Shown here piece by piece: positions 12,584 through 24,384 of a stretch of 64,000 bases of DNA. Position 1 is the first letter of the stretch. Each line of letters opens with the position of its first letter. This DNA comes from Luzula sylvatica (Eukaryota > Streptophyta > Magnoliopsida > Poales > Juncaceae). Both the position numbers and the translations under genes were made by a program. The stretch spans positions 61,215,070 through 61,279,069 of the forward strand of contig OX326957.1 in assembly GCA_946800325.1 (NCBI GenBank). The letters run 5' to 3'. The notes under the pieces were generated by a model that was not told the DNA's origin, ran no database searches, and saw only the letters and a program-made list of their open reading frames with translations.

Positions 12584-12791
12584 CAGTGACGGATCTTGAC
12601 AGGATTTTTTGGGGGGCAAAATGAAAAATTGGTTCTGAAATTACACTGTGTAATTTTTTTGGGAGGGACAAATAATAAATTTTACACTATTGTACTGATA
12701 AAATACACTGAATCACTATATATATACACTGTTCGGCGAAAATCATGGAGAGACGATCGCCCTCCGCGATCTCTACTAAGATCCGGCCCCG
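12584..12791. mobile_element. Small hAT-type MITE (208 bp)
   Basis: Starts CAGTGACGGATCTTG and, read from the right end, CGGGGCCGGATCTTAG. The flanks GTTCAAAT (12576-12583) and GTTCAGAT (12792-12799) form an 8-bp TSD with one mismatch. The same CAGTGACGGATCTTG terminus begins at 24385. Confidence 0.65.
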
Positions 12792-12799
12792 GTTCAGAT

Positions 12800-13380
12800 T
12801 CCTACTAATTACCAACTTCTCTTTATGAATTCTGAAGAGGCAAATATAATCAGAAGAGACAAGCACCAGTACGAGGCAAGGATTGGATACGACGTATGTG
12901 TCAGTATTTAGGAACCAATTAGTTGTAGGGGCTCCAGCAAAATATATTGTAGTGGCTAGAATGACTTCCACGTGTTAGAGTTCCTGACCAGAGCCCACAC
13001 TCGTAGCACTTGAATCTCGAATCAAACTCAAATCTTTTGACTGGCATTTTCGACTAGCTTCGTTATGTAAATGGTCCACACATTATTTGCTATATATATA
13101 TATATATATATATATATGAATATGAATATGATCAATGCAGGAACATAAGATAGTGGGTCGTATATGTTATACAATGTCGTCCTTAGAAATTTGACACGTC
13201 GTTTATCTTTGACATTCTTTTCACGAATCCATACATTTAACTTTCATTTCATGAACATTAGGTTGGTACGATACTAACATGGTACTGTCCAACTCTTGTA
13301 CCGGAATTATACAAATGTACTGAATAATCATAAAATTGGTGCCGACCAAACTCTAGGACAGGAATTATGTAAGAGACCGT
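12800..13380. other. Intergenic DNA
   Basis: Contains a (TA)n tract at about 13093-13117. Nothing else recognised. Confidence 0.45.
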
Positions 13381-14055
13381 TTGGTTCGTATTTTGAAAAA
13401 TGTTTTGCCATAAAATATGTCATGAAATCACATGTCAAGACATACTATTTCTTGACATAACATATTATTATGTTTGGTTGATACAATTATTTATTTCATG
13501 ACATGCTATTTCAACACAAATATAAAAATTATGAACATTATATATTTATAAAAATAACATATTTGTACAAAATTATTGTTATAAAAATACTTAGAATAAA
13601 ATAAATAATACATCAAAATAAATTAATTCGATATTATCGCAAAAAATAGCATGAAATCTTTCATTGAAAAAAAGGTTCACGCATTAAAATTGATTGAAAA
13701 AGATAGCATGAAATCTTCTATGAAAAAAAAAAGATCCGATCATAAAATTTTGTATAAAAACAAAATAAAATTCTCTAAGAAAAAAAATACATCTATCACG
13801 TTTTCTACAAGATGTTTGAAAGGGATTCATGTATTTTGTTCTTCCAAAATTATTTTGATGAATGACATGATGAAGAATGAATTTATTTATAGAAGACTTG
13901 GTATATTGATTTTTGGAAGGAAAATAAAATATATTCCTTCCTCATGAGAATAGAGAAAATTCACCAATTTTTGTGGTAATCCTATTCCCACCAATCATGT
14001 CCTAGGAAATGGAGTATTTCCTTACTTTATTACCTACTGTGCAAATCAAACGTAT
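13381..14055. mobile_element. Candidate MITE with GTTTGGTTC-type ends
   Basis: The left part begins ACCGTTTGGTTCG (near 13378) and the right part ends GCAAATCAAACGT. These are imperfect inverted counterparts, as in many small plant DNA transposons. A direct repeat of ATAGCATGAAATCTT lies inside (near 13645 and 13702). No clean TSD was found, so the borders are approximate. Confidence 0.35.
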
Positions 14056-14849
14056 GAATGGAATCCATAATAGAGTATGCCAAGGCATTCTATTTCCAAA
14101 GCTCCAACCAAACTTCTCCTAAATTTACAAAAGAATCATAAAATTGGAAAGCATATTAAAGTTTGGGAGTTGCTAATGCACTCCAGTGCTAACGCACTCC
14201 AAAACGTCACTTTCAACCACAAATCGACACGTGACAGAGAAGTTGATTTAAAAAAAACGCGGGCAGCAAAAATAGATGAGCGGACTTAGGCAACGCCTAA
14301 AATGCGGATAGCACTGGAGATTGTTGATTTTGCACTATACCTTTTTACAACGACTCTTAATTAAAAACACTAGTATTTATACTTTTTTCTACAACAAATA
14401 TTAAATAATATACAAATAATAGTAAACAAGATATAAATATCAACAGATTTTTATCCACTGTAAAAAAATATAAGTAAGAACAAAACTTGTATTCATAATA
14501 TAAAAATAGATATAAATAATAATTATTTACATTTTTTTTTATCAAGAGTATAAAAAAATAATGTATAAAGAATAGTAAAAAATAGAAACTACAACAAATA
14601 TTTTGTTTGTAGTACAAAAATATATATATAATGAAAAGGTATTAATCACAGATATTTATTTCAATAATATAGAAAAATGTTATAATAATACTAGAAAAAG
14701 TATAAAGTATAACAAAAACGATATATAAAAATAATGTATAAAAATAATATAGCAACAATGAAAAAACAACACATACAAATATAGGATAAGATGGAGAAAG
14801 AGATCGGGCAACAATACATTTTAGAGTGCACTTCAAAATGCATTGGCGG

Positions 14850-15394
14850 TAGGGATGTCAATGGGCCGGGTAAAACCCGAACCCGCGGGTACCCGACCCG
14901 AACGGGGCGGGTAATACCCGAAAAAAATACCCGCGGGTCGGGTATTACCCGAAAAAAATACCCGTTCCGGGTTCGGGTTCGGGTTCGGGTACGGGAGTAA
15001 ATTTTTACCCACGGGTATACCCGAACCCGAAAATACCCGAAAAATACCCGAAAATACTCAATGATATGAAATTTTGTGGTGTTTTATGAATTAATTATTG
15101 GTAATTTTTGCATTTTATAACGTATTTTGTACAAGTTGTTTGTTTTATGTATACTAATTTGTTGGTGATTTTACGTATGTGTACAATAATTTTTAAATTA
15201 TTATTTTTTTTAGATTTTGTATTGGTGATTTTCGGGTAACGGGTTCGGGTTCGGATTCGGTTTTTTACCCATGGGTATTTTGGGTTCGGGTTCGGGTAAT
15301 ATCCGAAAATTCGGGTTCGGGTATGGAGGAGGCTTACCCAAACCCGGCCCGCCCCGTTGACATCCCTAATTGGCCCGCCCCGTTGACATCCCTA
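14850..15394. mobile_element. Non-autonomous hAT-type element rich in GGGTTC/ACCCG
   Basis: Starts TAGGGATGTCAATGGG and ends with the inverted CCGTTGACATCCCTA. An exact 8-bp TSD ATTGGCGG flanks it (14842-14849 and 15395-15402). Arms rich in CGGGTA/TACCCG and GGGTTCGGG repeats make it strongly self-complementary. The last ~27 bp (CCCGCCCCGTTGACATCCCT onward) are duplicated in tandem. It sits between GTGCACT/AGTGCAC-rich flanks (near 14170-14200 and 15408-15425) that may be the ends of an older, larger MITE. Confidence 0.85.
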
Positions 15395-15448
15395 ATTGGC
15401 GGCCGTTTGGAGTGCACTCCATTGGTGTCCAAAATCATTACTCTTAAG

Positions 15449-16155
15449 CAGTGTTCTGGAAATCGGCCTTGGCGGCCGATTAATCACCGATTAATCGGTA
15501 GTCGAGGGTCCGCCGTCGAGATAAATTCTTGGCGTTTTGTGCTTGGCGGATTTCCGCCAAGCGGCCGCCAAGGGTCCGCCAAGACCGCCAAGTCGATTTT
15601 TAGATGTGTATTTTTTTTGCAATTTTTTTGCAATTTTTTTTTTTTTTTTTTTTAAAAAAATTTTTTTTGAATTGCCAACGGGTCCATAGTCTAGTTGGTT
15701 GAATGTGAAGCACAAAAAATCATATATTATGAAGGTTGTGGGATACTATTCAAAATAATGATCGTTTTTGTTATGGATTGCCAATGGATTTTCATTGACA
15801 TCAAAAAAATTAGACATCAATAATGAAAACGATCGTTTGTCGGATACTATTCAAAAAAATATATTTGGACTAAATTTTTTCATATTTTTAATATATATAT
15901 ATATATTATTTGAGTTTATGTTAGTTTAGTGACGTAGTGTATTTTGTTACTTAAATTATTTAAAACTTATTAAAAAAACTGTGATTTGTAATTTTGTTTA
16001 ATTAATTTAAATATTAAATATAAAAAAATAAAAATCCGCCGAGGTCCGCCGAGATTCCCGATTAATCCCGATTAATCATCCTTAGCGCTTGATGGTCGTC
16101 TGCCGACCAGCGAGCGCTCCGACCAGCGAGCGCTCGAGCGATTTCTGGAACATTG
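15449..16155. mobile_element. Non-autonomous hAT-type element with GATTAATC arms
   Basis: The termini are CAGTGTTCTGGAAATCG and, from the other end, CAATGTTCCAGAAATCG. The exact 8-bp TSD is CTCTTAAG (15441-15448 and 16156-16163). The subterminal arms carry repeated GATTAATC and CCGCCGAG/GGCGGCC strings. A SINE-like fragment lies inside at about 15681. Confidence 0.8.
15681..15800 (+). repeat. SINE-like fragment (A-box end), copy 1
   Basis: GGTCCATAGTCTAGTTGGTT matches the heads of the two repeats at 37041 and 37541. It keeps the tRNA-like A box (TAGTCTAGTTGG) but loses the B-box region, so it is truncated or decayed. Confidence 0.5.
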
Positions 16156-16328
16156 CTCTTAAGTTTATTGGATGTGCATTTCATGAGAGAATATCTAAAA
16201 TAAAGAAAAAATGAATTGAAAATTGAAAATAGAGTTTATTGTAAGAGTATTTAAATGTTTAATAAAAATATCCTCGTAATCTCATCGATCTACCCAACAC
16301 AACAATTCCAAAAAAGTAAATAGTAAAG

Positions 16329-17926
16329 TTACGAATCCTTAGATGATTGATCATTCTTGCGCCACCAGCTCACTAGGAACGAGTCGATTATGATCTGCAA
16401 CGCAAAAAGTTATACGCGAAAATACATGTTTATTTATATTTACAAAACGTACTTGATTAATATGTGCAGCTATACAAGGCAATATAAGTAACCCCGATTC
16501 GCCGAGGGCCCCACTTAACTGCTCTATAACCGCCACCGTCACCGGCAATGTTTTCTACAACAAAAATATATATATTTACAATACAAGGGCATTTTTGCAA
16601 TTTAGGAAAAGTATAAGGGCTTTTTTGCAAAATTTTACCTGGCTGGCGACTAAAATGACAGCGCGAGCATACTCCTTCTTGGCAAAAATGGAGTCATTAT
16701 TTTTTGTATCTCCTCCTGATAAAACCCGTAACGAAATTGCATTCACGACCAATAGAATGCAATGTAAACCCCTTTAATGATTAATTAATTATTAATTATT
16801 AATTTATTGGATAATTAAAATAAGATGGATTAAATTAACTAATTAAACGTACAGGCCAATAATAATGGCAAGGGCAAAGGATTGTGGCTTGACACTTAGG
16901 AGTAATGATCTTGATTTGCTTACTTGGATCCATGGTACCTTTTTATATATTATTAATAAAAAATAATTAGTACATAATTCACAAAAATAAAAGTAGATTG
17001 ATTTCATTTTATTATTTTTAAATTAGGAGTTATACGAGGCTAAGTAAAATGGCGCTTAATACTGAAAAGGACTTTCTATTTTTGTCCACAAATCCTGCTA
17101 TACCTGCCAATATATAATTATATTATTATTATAACTTAGTTAATAAAATTATGATAATTAACCCATAAATTCAAGGAGTAGAAACTCACCACTTGATGCC
17201 TCTCGCAAAATCTAAAAGAAAAAAATCAAATAATATATACGCAATTAATTACTCAACTTGAAACTAAAATATTGAATATAAATTAAATGGTTTTAAAAAA
17301 AAATCGGTACCTTTCCAAGTAGAAGTGGAATGAGAAGAGAATTTACAAGACTTTTGAATAATTTCATTGTAGGAAAACTCGTACCAGTCCCTCCACCAAT
17401 ATAACTCGCAAGTGAAATTGGTACCTATAATATTAATATTTTATTACATTAATAATTAGTAAATTAGATATATAATTTATTCAATTTAGGGTTTTATGTA
17501 AGATTACAGTGATAATTCCCAAAAGGTTAGAAATAACGGTCATGGCAAGCGCAAGAGCAGAGTTACCACCTACTAGCTATATTATATTACAAAAAAGACT
17601 TAAATAAAAAATAATTATTATTATAAAAAAAAATGAGAAAAAAAAGAATATAAATGCCTGAGTTAACGTGACCCCACTTGACAGAGTAGTTGGCATGCAA
17701 CAGAAAACCGCCACCCCTATATTCATTTTACTAACAATTCAATCAATTAGACGGATTGAATAATTTTATAATTTTATTAAATAATAATAATATATTGATG
17801 AAAATTACCGGTCACGAATTCGGGAGGTTGCAATTGAATTTGCGTGATGAGTTTCGAAAATAGTGGTGTTATAACTAAAATGGAGCTCTGTTTTTGTATA
17901 ATTCGAAAATGTTACTAGTTAATAAT

Positions 17927-17972
<46 letters not shown>

Positions 17973-18786
17973 CAAGGCCGAAAAGTCCAGCAGGCCAGGC
18001 TTCCATTGCTGCGCCGAGTTCACTTGTTCGCAATATAAGCCCTATTATTGAAATTATTTTAATTAATAAGAGGAGAGAGAGAAGATAATTAGGGGATGAA
18101 TGAATGATTACCAGATATGAAGAAAATGCCGAAAGTGCTGAATTTTGAGAGGGAATATTTGTGAGCCAGACAACCAGGATTTGGATTCCAGAGTCCTATC
18201 ACTACTCCACCAACCAGAGCTTCCACCAAAAATTTAAAACAAATAAATAGATGTTAAATTTAAAAACTGGTACAGACTACAAATGTTTCTTTTTATTTGA
18301 TAAGAATAACAATTGAGAATTAAGTTAACCTAAAGGAAGGAAATTGTTTGCGAGAAATCCCAATGCGAGTTTCGAAAATTTTGTTGCATTGTTCGAAATA
18401 TTTGCGCTGTCATTGCCACTATCTCCTACCTGAGAACAGTATAAAAAAACACTAATACGGCCAGGCCAGGCATAAGATCGAACACCTTATGGGCAAAGAT
18501 TCATTCATCTTTTCTCAACAGTTTTTTCAATCACTGTAATGGAATTGGAAACAAAAAAAACTAAGAGAGAGAAAGATACCTGATTGGAAGCACCGGTGGC
18601 ACGAAAAGGACGAATCGAGGGCCTAGATTTACGATACGACAGAGAATGAGGAATGTGCACAAGGGTTTCGACAGTGAAGCTCTGAAAGTTCTTAGGATAA
18701 CAAAATGTCAACCGTTTCCTCGTATAAGCTCTTCCGCCGGCGGAGACTGGAACCAATTGCACGGCCTGAATATGGTTCGTCGCCAT
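16329..18786 (-). CDS. BASS4: Probable sodium/metabolite cotransporter BASS4, chloroplastic
   Basis: A bile acid:sodium symporter family protein expected in the plastid envelope; its substrate is not established by sequence. Fourteen exons (18786-18580, 18429-18330, 18219-18112, 18041-17974, 17887-17809, 17716-17658, 17576-17508, 17424-17311, 17211-17190, 17103-17036, 16938-16853, 16771-16639, 16554-16453, 16394-16329) join without a frame break to 426 residues, close to the Arabidopsis protein. The first ~69 residues are Ser/Arg-rich and lack acidic residues early, as in a transit peptide. Family blocks seen: NPGCLAHKYSLSKFSTFG, FCCMPTTLSSGVTLTQ, GGNSALALAMTVISNLLG, and near the C-terminus GALGESGLLILPCIAAHINQ. 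The start is the first ATG; an upstream GTG frame extension is not used. Exon 6 ends CAG followed by GC, so intron 6 is GC-AG. Head-to-head with PARP3. Confidence 0.92.
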
Positions 18787-19480
18787 TGCCACACCGGGGG
18801 GGAGCACTTCACACAGAGAACGGAACAGCTGGTGGCCAAAACCGGGAATTGAAATATCGGGTTAATAAGCTAATCAGCAAAACCGAATTTGAATATCGGA
18901 TTATTGGAAAACCGGGAAATAAAATCTCGATTTATATGCTAATTGAAGATTTCATTCGGGAACTCAATTCTGGATTCTCAGATTCTACTTGACGATTCCC
19001 GACAGTTAGCTTCTGTTTGGCGCGTATGATCTCGAAGTCCTGCCACGTGTCGCCGAGGACCCGCCGCCGCAGTTGCACGGTGTTGATGGCGGGGAATTAC
19101 AACACGTGTACCCTCGAATCCGGCCAAAAGCTAAATTCAACGGAAGAAGAGACACCGTAATAAATTATGATTGTTTGCATGGATTGAAGACTACACCTGT
19201 GCTTCCCTGAATACGAGGAGATTAATTTGAACTCCTTGCTGAAGGGCGACGTGTCGACTGCAGCGCGGAGGTAAACCCACCTGGGAGATGGCTATGAAGA
19301 CACGTCTTCATCCCCAAACAGGTGTCTTTCTTGGTCTTTGCAGCAGGAGTTGGAATTTCCTGTTTTATGCTGTCTTGGTCACCATTGTTTTAGTTGTAAA
19401 CTTCGATAGTTCTTTTCTCTACTCTCTTCTTCTTCTTCTTCTTTGTTTGCTTCGAGAAAGTAAACAACTCGAGTTTCGCC
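18787..19480. promoter_or_regulatory. Shared intergenic promoter region between BASS4 and PARP3
   Basis: The two start codons are 694 bp apart and point away from each other. Between about 18837 and 18945 lie three copies of a degenerate unit beginning AAAACCG and containing TATCGG or TCTCGA about 15 bp later. Similar units occur in the other head-to-head region (51242-51886). A CT-rich leader (CTTCTTCTTCTTCTT) near 19426 precedes the PARP3 side. No clear TATA box in either direction. Confidence 0.55.
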
Positions 19481-22400
19481 ATGAAGGTAAACTATTGTTT
19501 TATTCTTAAATCACTACATGCAACTAAACTGTTTGATGAAATTCCCTAGAGACTATTTGCAAATATATCACTGTACTAACTGCTTACACGTTTGATTTTC
19601 TTATGGAGGTTCACGAGACGAGATCAAAAGCTCACGCCTCGGCGGAGGAAGAAGGCCGAATGGTCACGAGATCGAGAAACAAAAGGCCGAAAACCAACGA
19701 AGAAGATTCTGGAAGCGGAAGCGGATCGGGCCAGAAGGAAACCAAAGACATAGCAGCTGAATTCGCGGAGTTCTGCAAAGGCGTCAGAAGCCACCTCTCG
19801 ATCGAAGAGATGCGTCAGATTCTAGAAGCCAACGACTCTGATTCATCTGGCCCCGAAGACTCGATCGTCCAGAGAACGTAACTTCACATTCCTTTTTTTT
19901 AATTAAGTATAGTATTCTATTTTGTACGCTAATATTATATTTTAATCAGAGAGGATATAATGTTTTACGGGCCATTAGGGAGGTGTCCACTATGCAAAGG
20001 CTTCTTCGAGTTCAGTGTAAATAGTTATATTTGTAATGGGTCTTTTAGCGAATGGTCCAAGTGCTCCGTGTCCACGAAAGATCCTCCTCGAACTGGAAGC
20101 TCCGTTAATATCCCTCAAGGTATCGGCGATGACCATGTTCGAGAGGTAGATTAGTAATTTAATATATTTTTGGTATAATTTATTAATTTTATCGTTATTT
20201 TTTTGGACTGTAGTGGATTGGGAAGAGAACTGAATATCCAAAGAGGTCTTTGTCTGAGGAGGAGGAGAAGCCTTTCAAGGATATGGTTATTTGTTTGTCT
20301 GGCCGGCTCTCCAGGAGATATGTAATTAATTAATTAATTATTTGATAATTTAATTAATGTGGAAATTAATATTTATTTTTTATTTTGGTTTGAAGGATTA
20401 TTGGAGAGAGAAGATACAGAAATGTGGAGGCAAGGTTGCCAACACATCTCGCGGTAAATATGCATTTAAAATTTTCGATAATTATTTTCGTAAATTAATG
20501 AACTTATTAATGAAATAATATTTTTTTAGGGGCGACTTGTTTGGTTGTTCCTGCTGGTGAAAGTGGTGGATCGAACAAAACTGCCGAAGCATTGTATTTA
20601 AATAAATAATAAATTAAAAAAAAAATGTTTATTATTTTAATAAAATGGTATATTTATTGACAGGGAGACGGGTGTACCGATAGTGAGCGAGCAATGGTTA
20701 CTGGACAGTATAGAGAACAAAGAGGCGAGTCCACTTGAAGACTATGATATGAAGCCTTATCTTGTTCCTGCGGCACAGTGTATCTCTTGGGACATTCCTG
20801 ATCCTGCTGGTCGAGCTCTCCAGTCCCTCACTGGAGAGGTACTCTTGTTTAAAAAAATCATTTTTTATTTTACATTTTAAGATCCTTTTATTATGTATTT
20901 GTTGGTTTGTTTTGCAGGTGAAACTGTATGGAAAGAGAGGAGTTTATAAAGATTCGTACTTGGATAAAGAGGGAGGTCAAATATTCGAAAAAGATGGAAT
21001 TATTTACAATTGTGCCCTTTCTCTCTGTGACCAAGTTGCTTGTCTCAACCAGTTAAGCTACTCAAAATTCGAATTTCAAATTTTTAAATTTATTAATATC
21101 AAATTTTTGTGTTTAGGTATTGCATAATGCAATTAATAACGGTACCGAATAATCAGAACCACTTGCATCTGTACTACAAAAAATCGAAAATAGGAAACGA
21201 CCCAAAAATGGAGGAGAGAGTCAAAGATTTTGAAAACCGAATCGAATCTGCAATTTCAGAATTCGTTCGACTATTCGAAGAAATCACAGGAAACGAATTT
21301 GAATCGTGGGAAAGAGAGAAGATATTCGAAAAGAAACTTTCTAAATTCTATCCATTAGACATGGACGATGGATTCGACGTTAGATACGGTGGTTTGGGTT
21401 TGAGGAAATTGGGATCCGCGGCTCTTCACTGCAAGTTGAACCCGCTTGTATGTTCGGTCATGAAGATTTTGTGCGGTCAAGAGATTTATAGGTACGCGTT
21501 GATGGAGCTCACTCACGATGTCAGAGATTTGCCGGTTGGCATGTTGAGCAATGTCCATCTAAAGCGATGTAACTATCTAATTTTATTATTATGATTATTT
21601 TTAATATTTTTTATGGAATTTATTGGGTGTTTATTTAGGCGAGGAAGAATTGATGAAGTTTAGGGAGAGAATAGAGAAGTTGAGTCCCGAATCGGAGATG
21701 GAATGGAATGCGAATTGGCTCGAGTTTAGTAACAAGTGGTTCACTTTAATGCCGTCTACTATTCCGTTTACCATGAAGACCCATGAAGAATTCGCTGATT
21801 ATGTATAAATTAATTAACCAAATTTATTAAAAAATACAATGTTAAATGAGATGATTTTTGTTTGTTAGGCGGCCGCGGGATACGAGACGATAAAGGATAT
21901 TAACGTGGCGTCACGGATCATCGGAGACTTAACGGGTTCAACAATGGACGACCCGTTATCAGATTGTTATGCTAAAATTGGTTGCGAAATCAAGCCTCTT
22001 GACAATGAATCCGATGATTACAAGATGATAACCAAGTATTTGGAAACCACTTATGAACCTTATAAAGTTGACGATGTGGTGCGTATATATAATATATATC
22101 CTAAATTCATTTTTATGGAATATTTAGGGTTTTTTTTTTTTTTTTTTTGATTTTTTAGGAATATGGTGTGGCTGTGGAGAATATATTTGAAGTGCAAGCG
22201 AATCCTAATGTTTCGCCTACTTACGAAGAGATCAAGAAATTGCCCAATAAGATTCTACTTTGGTGTGGTAAGCTAATTTACAGATCAAATTCCCTTGCGC
22301 ACATATTTATATTATTTTGGGCTTGTTATGATAAACAGGTACGAGGAGCTCGAATATTCTTAGGCACTTGAATAAAGGTTTCCAACCTGCAATTTGTCAA

Positions 22401-23060
22401 ATTCCCGCACCAGGATATATGGTACCATAAATATATATTGTTATTGTTATTATAAAAGTAAATTAAAGATAAATAAATAATATTCGTAATGATTTTATTG
22501 TTATTTATTAGTTCGGAAGGGCGATAGTGTGTTCGGATGCGGCTGCAGATGCGGCGAGATACGGATTCACCGGAGTGGACCGTCCCGAAGGGTTCTTGTT
22601 TCTCGCAATTGCTTCACTTGGAGACGACATCGCTGAAATTTCAAATATTCCTGAGGTAATATTAATTAATTAATTATTTTAGATCTATTCCTGATTATCA
22701 TTTTTTTTTTCTAAAGGATGTTAAGAGTCTAGAGGAGAAGAAAATGGGTGTGAAGTGTGTTGGAAAGAAGAAGACCGAGGAGGAAGAGCATTTTACATGG
22801 AAGGATGATATAAAGGTGCCATGTGGCAAGTTGGTTAGTTCTGATAACAAAGATAGTCCTGTGGATTATACACACTATGCAGTTTATGATCCTAAACAGG
22901 TTTTTTCTCACATCAACTTTCTAAATTATTTTTATTTTATCATAAATCTTTAATAATGTTTTGGACTATATTAATATTATTGTAGGTGTGTATGAAGTTC
23001 ATGGTGTGGGTGAAGTATGAAGAGACGAGCATGGAGGTTGATATTCCAGAGACCACTTAG
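19481..23060 (+). CDS. PARP3: Plant PARP3-type poly(ADP-ribose) polymerase family protein
   Basis: Nuclear PARP-family protein. Preferred model: a 6-nt coding exon ATGAAG (19481-19486) spliced to 19609-19877, then 19950-20145, 20214-20321, 20396-20453, 20530-20593, 20664-20838, 20918-21051, 21117-21568, 21639-21802, 21869-22078, 22159-22267, 22339-22421, 22512-22655, 22717-22899, 22986-23060. It gives 809 residues starting MKVHETRS, as in Arabidopsis PARP3. Starting instead at ATG 19603 gives MEVHETRS with the same length. Domains: acidic N-terminus; PADR1 zinc ribbon with Cys104, 107, 120 and 130, the same spacing as the third zinc finger of PARP1; BRCT at about 172-260; WGR-like at about 293-400; PARP regulatory and catalytic region at about 430-809. 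The catalytic H-Y-E triad positions read Cys648, Val682 and His777, so polymerase activity is unlikely. All introns are GT-AG. Confidence 0.94.
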
Positions 23061-23960
23061 TTTTCTTCTTTAGGGCTTTGTGTGTGTGTATTTTGTGGTG
23101 TTTATCAACTGCGTGAAGTTTTCAAAGGGCTTTTCGGCTACATTTTGTTTTGGGCCCCCCCCTGTTTTGTAATATCACACAATACATTATACAATGGTGT
23201 TTTTACTTACTTTTGTTTATGCAAAGTATTTATAATGAGTGGAGAAGAATTGAATGATTAGAATGATTGCAAGGGGGACTTGGGGAAGAGCCATTGATGG
23301 GACTCGGAACTCGATTATACCGTGACGTATGTGTTTTGTGCTATCATATTCTAGGTCAACGACTTTGTACGGATACTGTGTGTTGTGTTCATCCGTTAAT
23401 TAATACCCAAAAATAAATCCAGTGAAATGATATAATAATATAATATATGATATTATCTAAGATTATAAAGAAAGGGGGAGCCAATAATGATGATGAATGA
23501 TGGGGGTCTACAAAGTATACTAAGTATTCGAGAGACAGATTGACCTAATGTCTCATCTTATGACTCTTGGTTCATATCCTCCATGATAAGTTAGGCAATG
23601 TGGCTGTGTTATGAGTCATGTAACCTTGTATTGGTTATATATAAGACATGGATAATTCATAGATTACATGGATGTATGGCTCACGGAGTGGGTGTTTGTG
23701 TGACGTATGTTTGCATAAGTTTGACTATCATTACTGTCCCTTTGTTTAATTTTTCAAACTTGGATATTATGGATTTTTACAGAGTGGAATACAAATCTTC
23801 GTAAAGATCGATCATCAATGTTGATGAATCTGTCGATGTAATGGAATGGAGAGTTGAATCTTTGTCTCGGGTCATGATTTTTTATTTTGTTTGTGAAATG
23901 GCAAACAATTACTTGTCTAGATTATATTGAAAGAAGAGAAAATAATGTTATTTACAAAGA
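23061..23960. other. 3' flank of PARP3 and intergenic DNA
   Basis: No further gene or delimited repeat seen. Short open frames have no family resemblance. Confidence 0.45.
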
Positions 23961-23965
23961 TAATC

Positions 23966-24384
23966 TTAGGATTTGTAGGATTTTTTACTAATGAAATAGT
24001 TACAAAAATGTAAATGAAGACTATAGAGGCAGTTGGCGATCCACAAAATTTCTTCATTCTTTGTTTTCTTTTCGGCCGCGATCCTCAATGAAGAAGGAAG
24101 CATTGTTTGATGCAATATCTGAGATTTGCCGAATTGGACCGTATAATTCAATGAATATGTTCTTCCATAGACATGAATTTGTTGTATAACTCAATGAATA
24201 TGTTCTCTAGTGAGGCTTTCGTAATTAGGACGGTGTCGTCCGCGAATTGAAGGTCTCGTAATGGGGAAAAATTGGGGTTAGGGTGTGGGTTGTTAATTTG
24301 TTTATAATATTATGTAGGTTGTCCACTGCTGCAAGATAAATAATAACGGGGATAAGGAGTCGTCCTTCCGCATTCCACTGTCAA
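23966..24384 (-). pseudogene. LINE reverse transcriptase fragment
   Basis: On the minus strand the order is DDSLSPLLFIL (the usual GDPLSPLLF block of LINE reverse transcriptase), then VDNLHNIINK in a shifted frame, then LQFADDTVLITKAS, which holds the catalytic FADD box. It continues LENIFIELYNKF before stops. Several frame changes show it is dead. It ends abruptly at 24384, where a CAGTGACGGATCTTG terminus begins. Confidence 0.65.

Noticed and set aside
14850..15394. GGGTTCGGG runs as interstitial telomere-like DNA
   Set aside because: The runs are part of a self-complementary element with TIRs and an 8-bp TSD and do not match the plant telomere repeat TTTAGGG.
19288..19509. 73-codon hydrophobic frame before PARP3
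   Set aside because: It overlaps the likely 5' leader and the ATGAAG exon in another frame. The hydrophobicity comes from CTT repeats.
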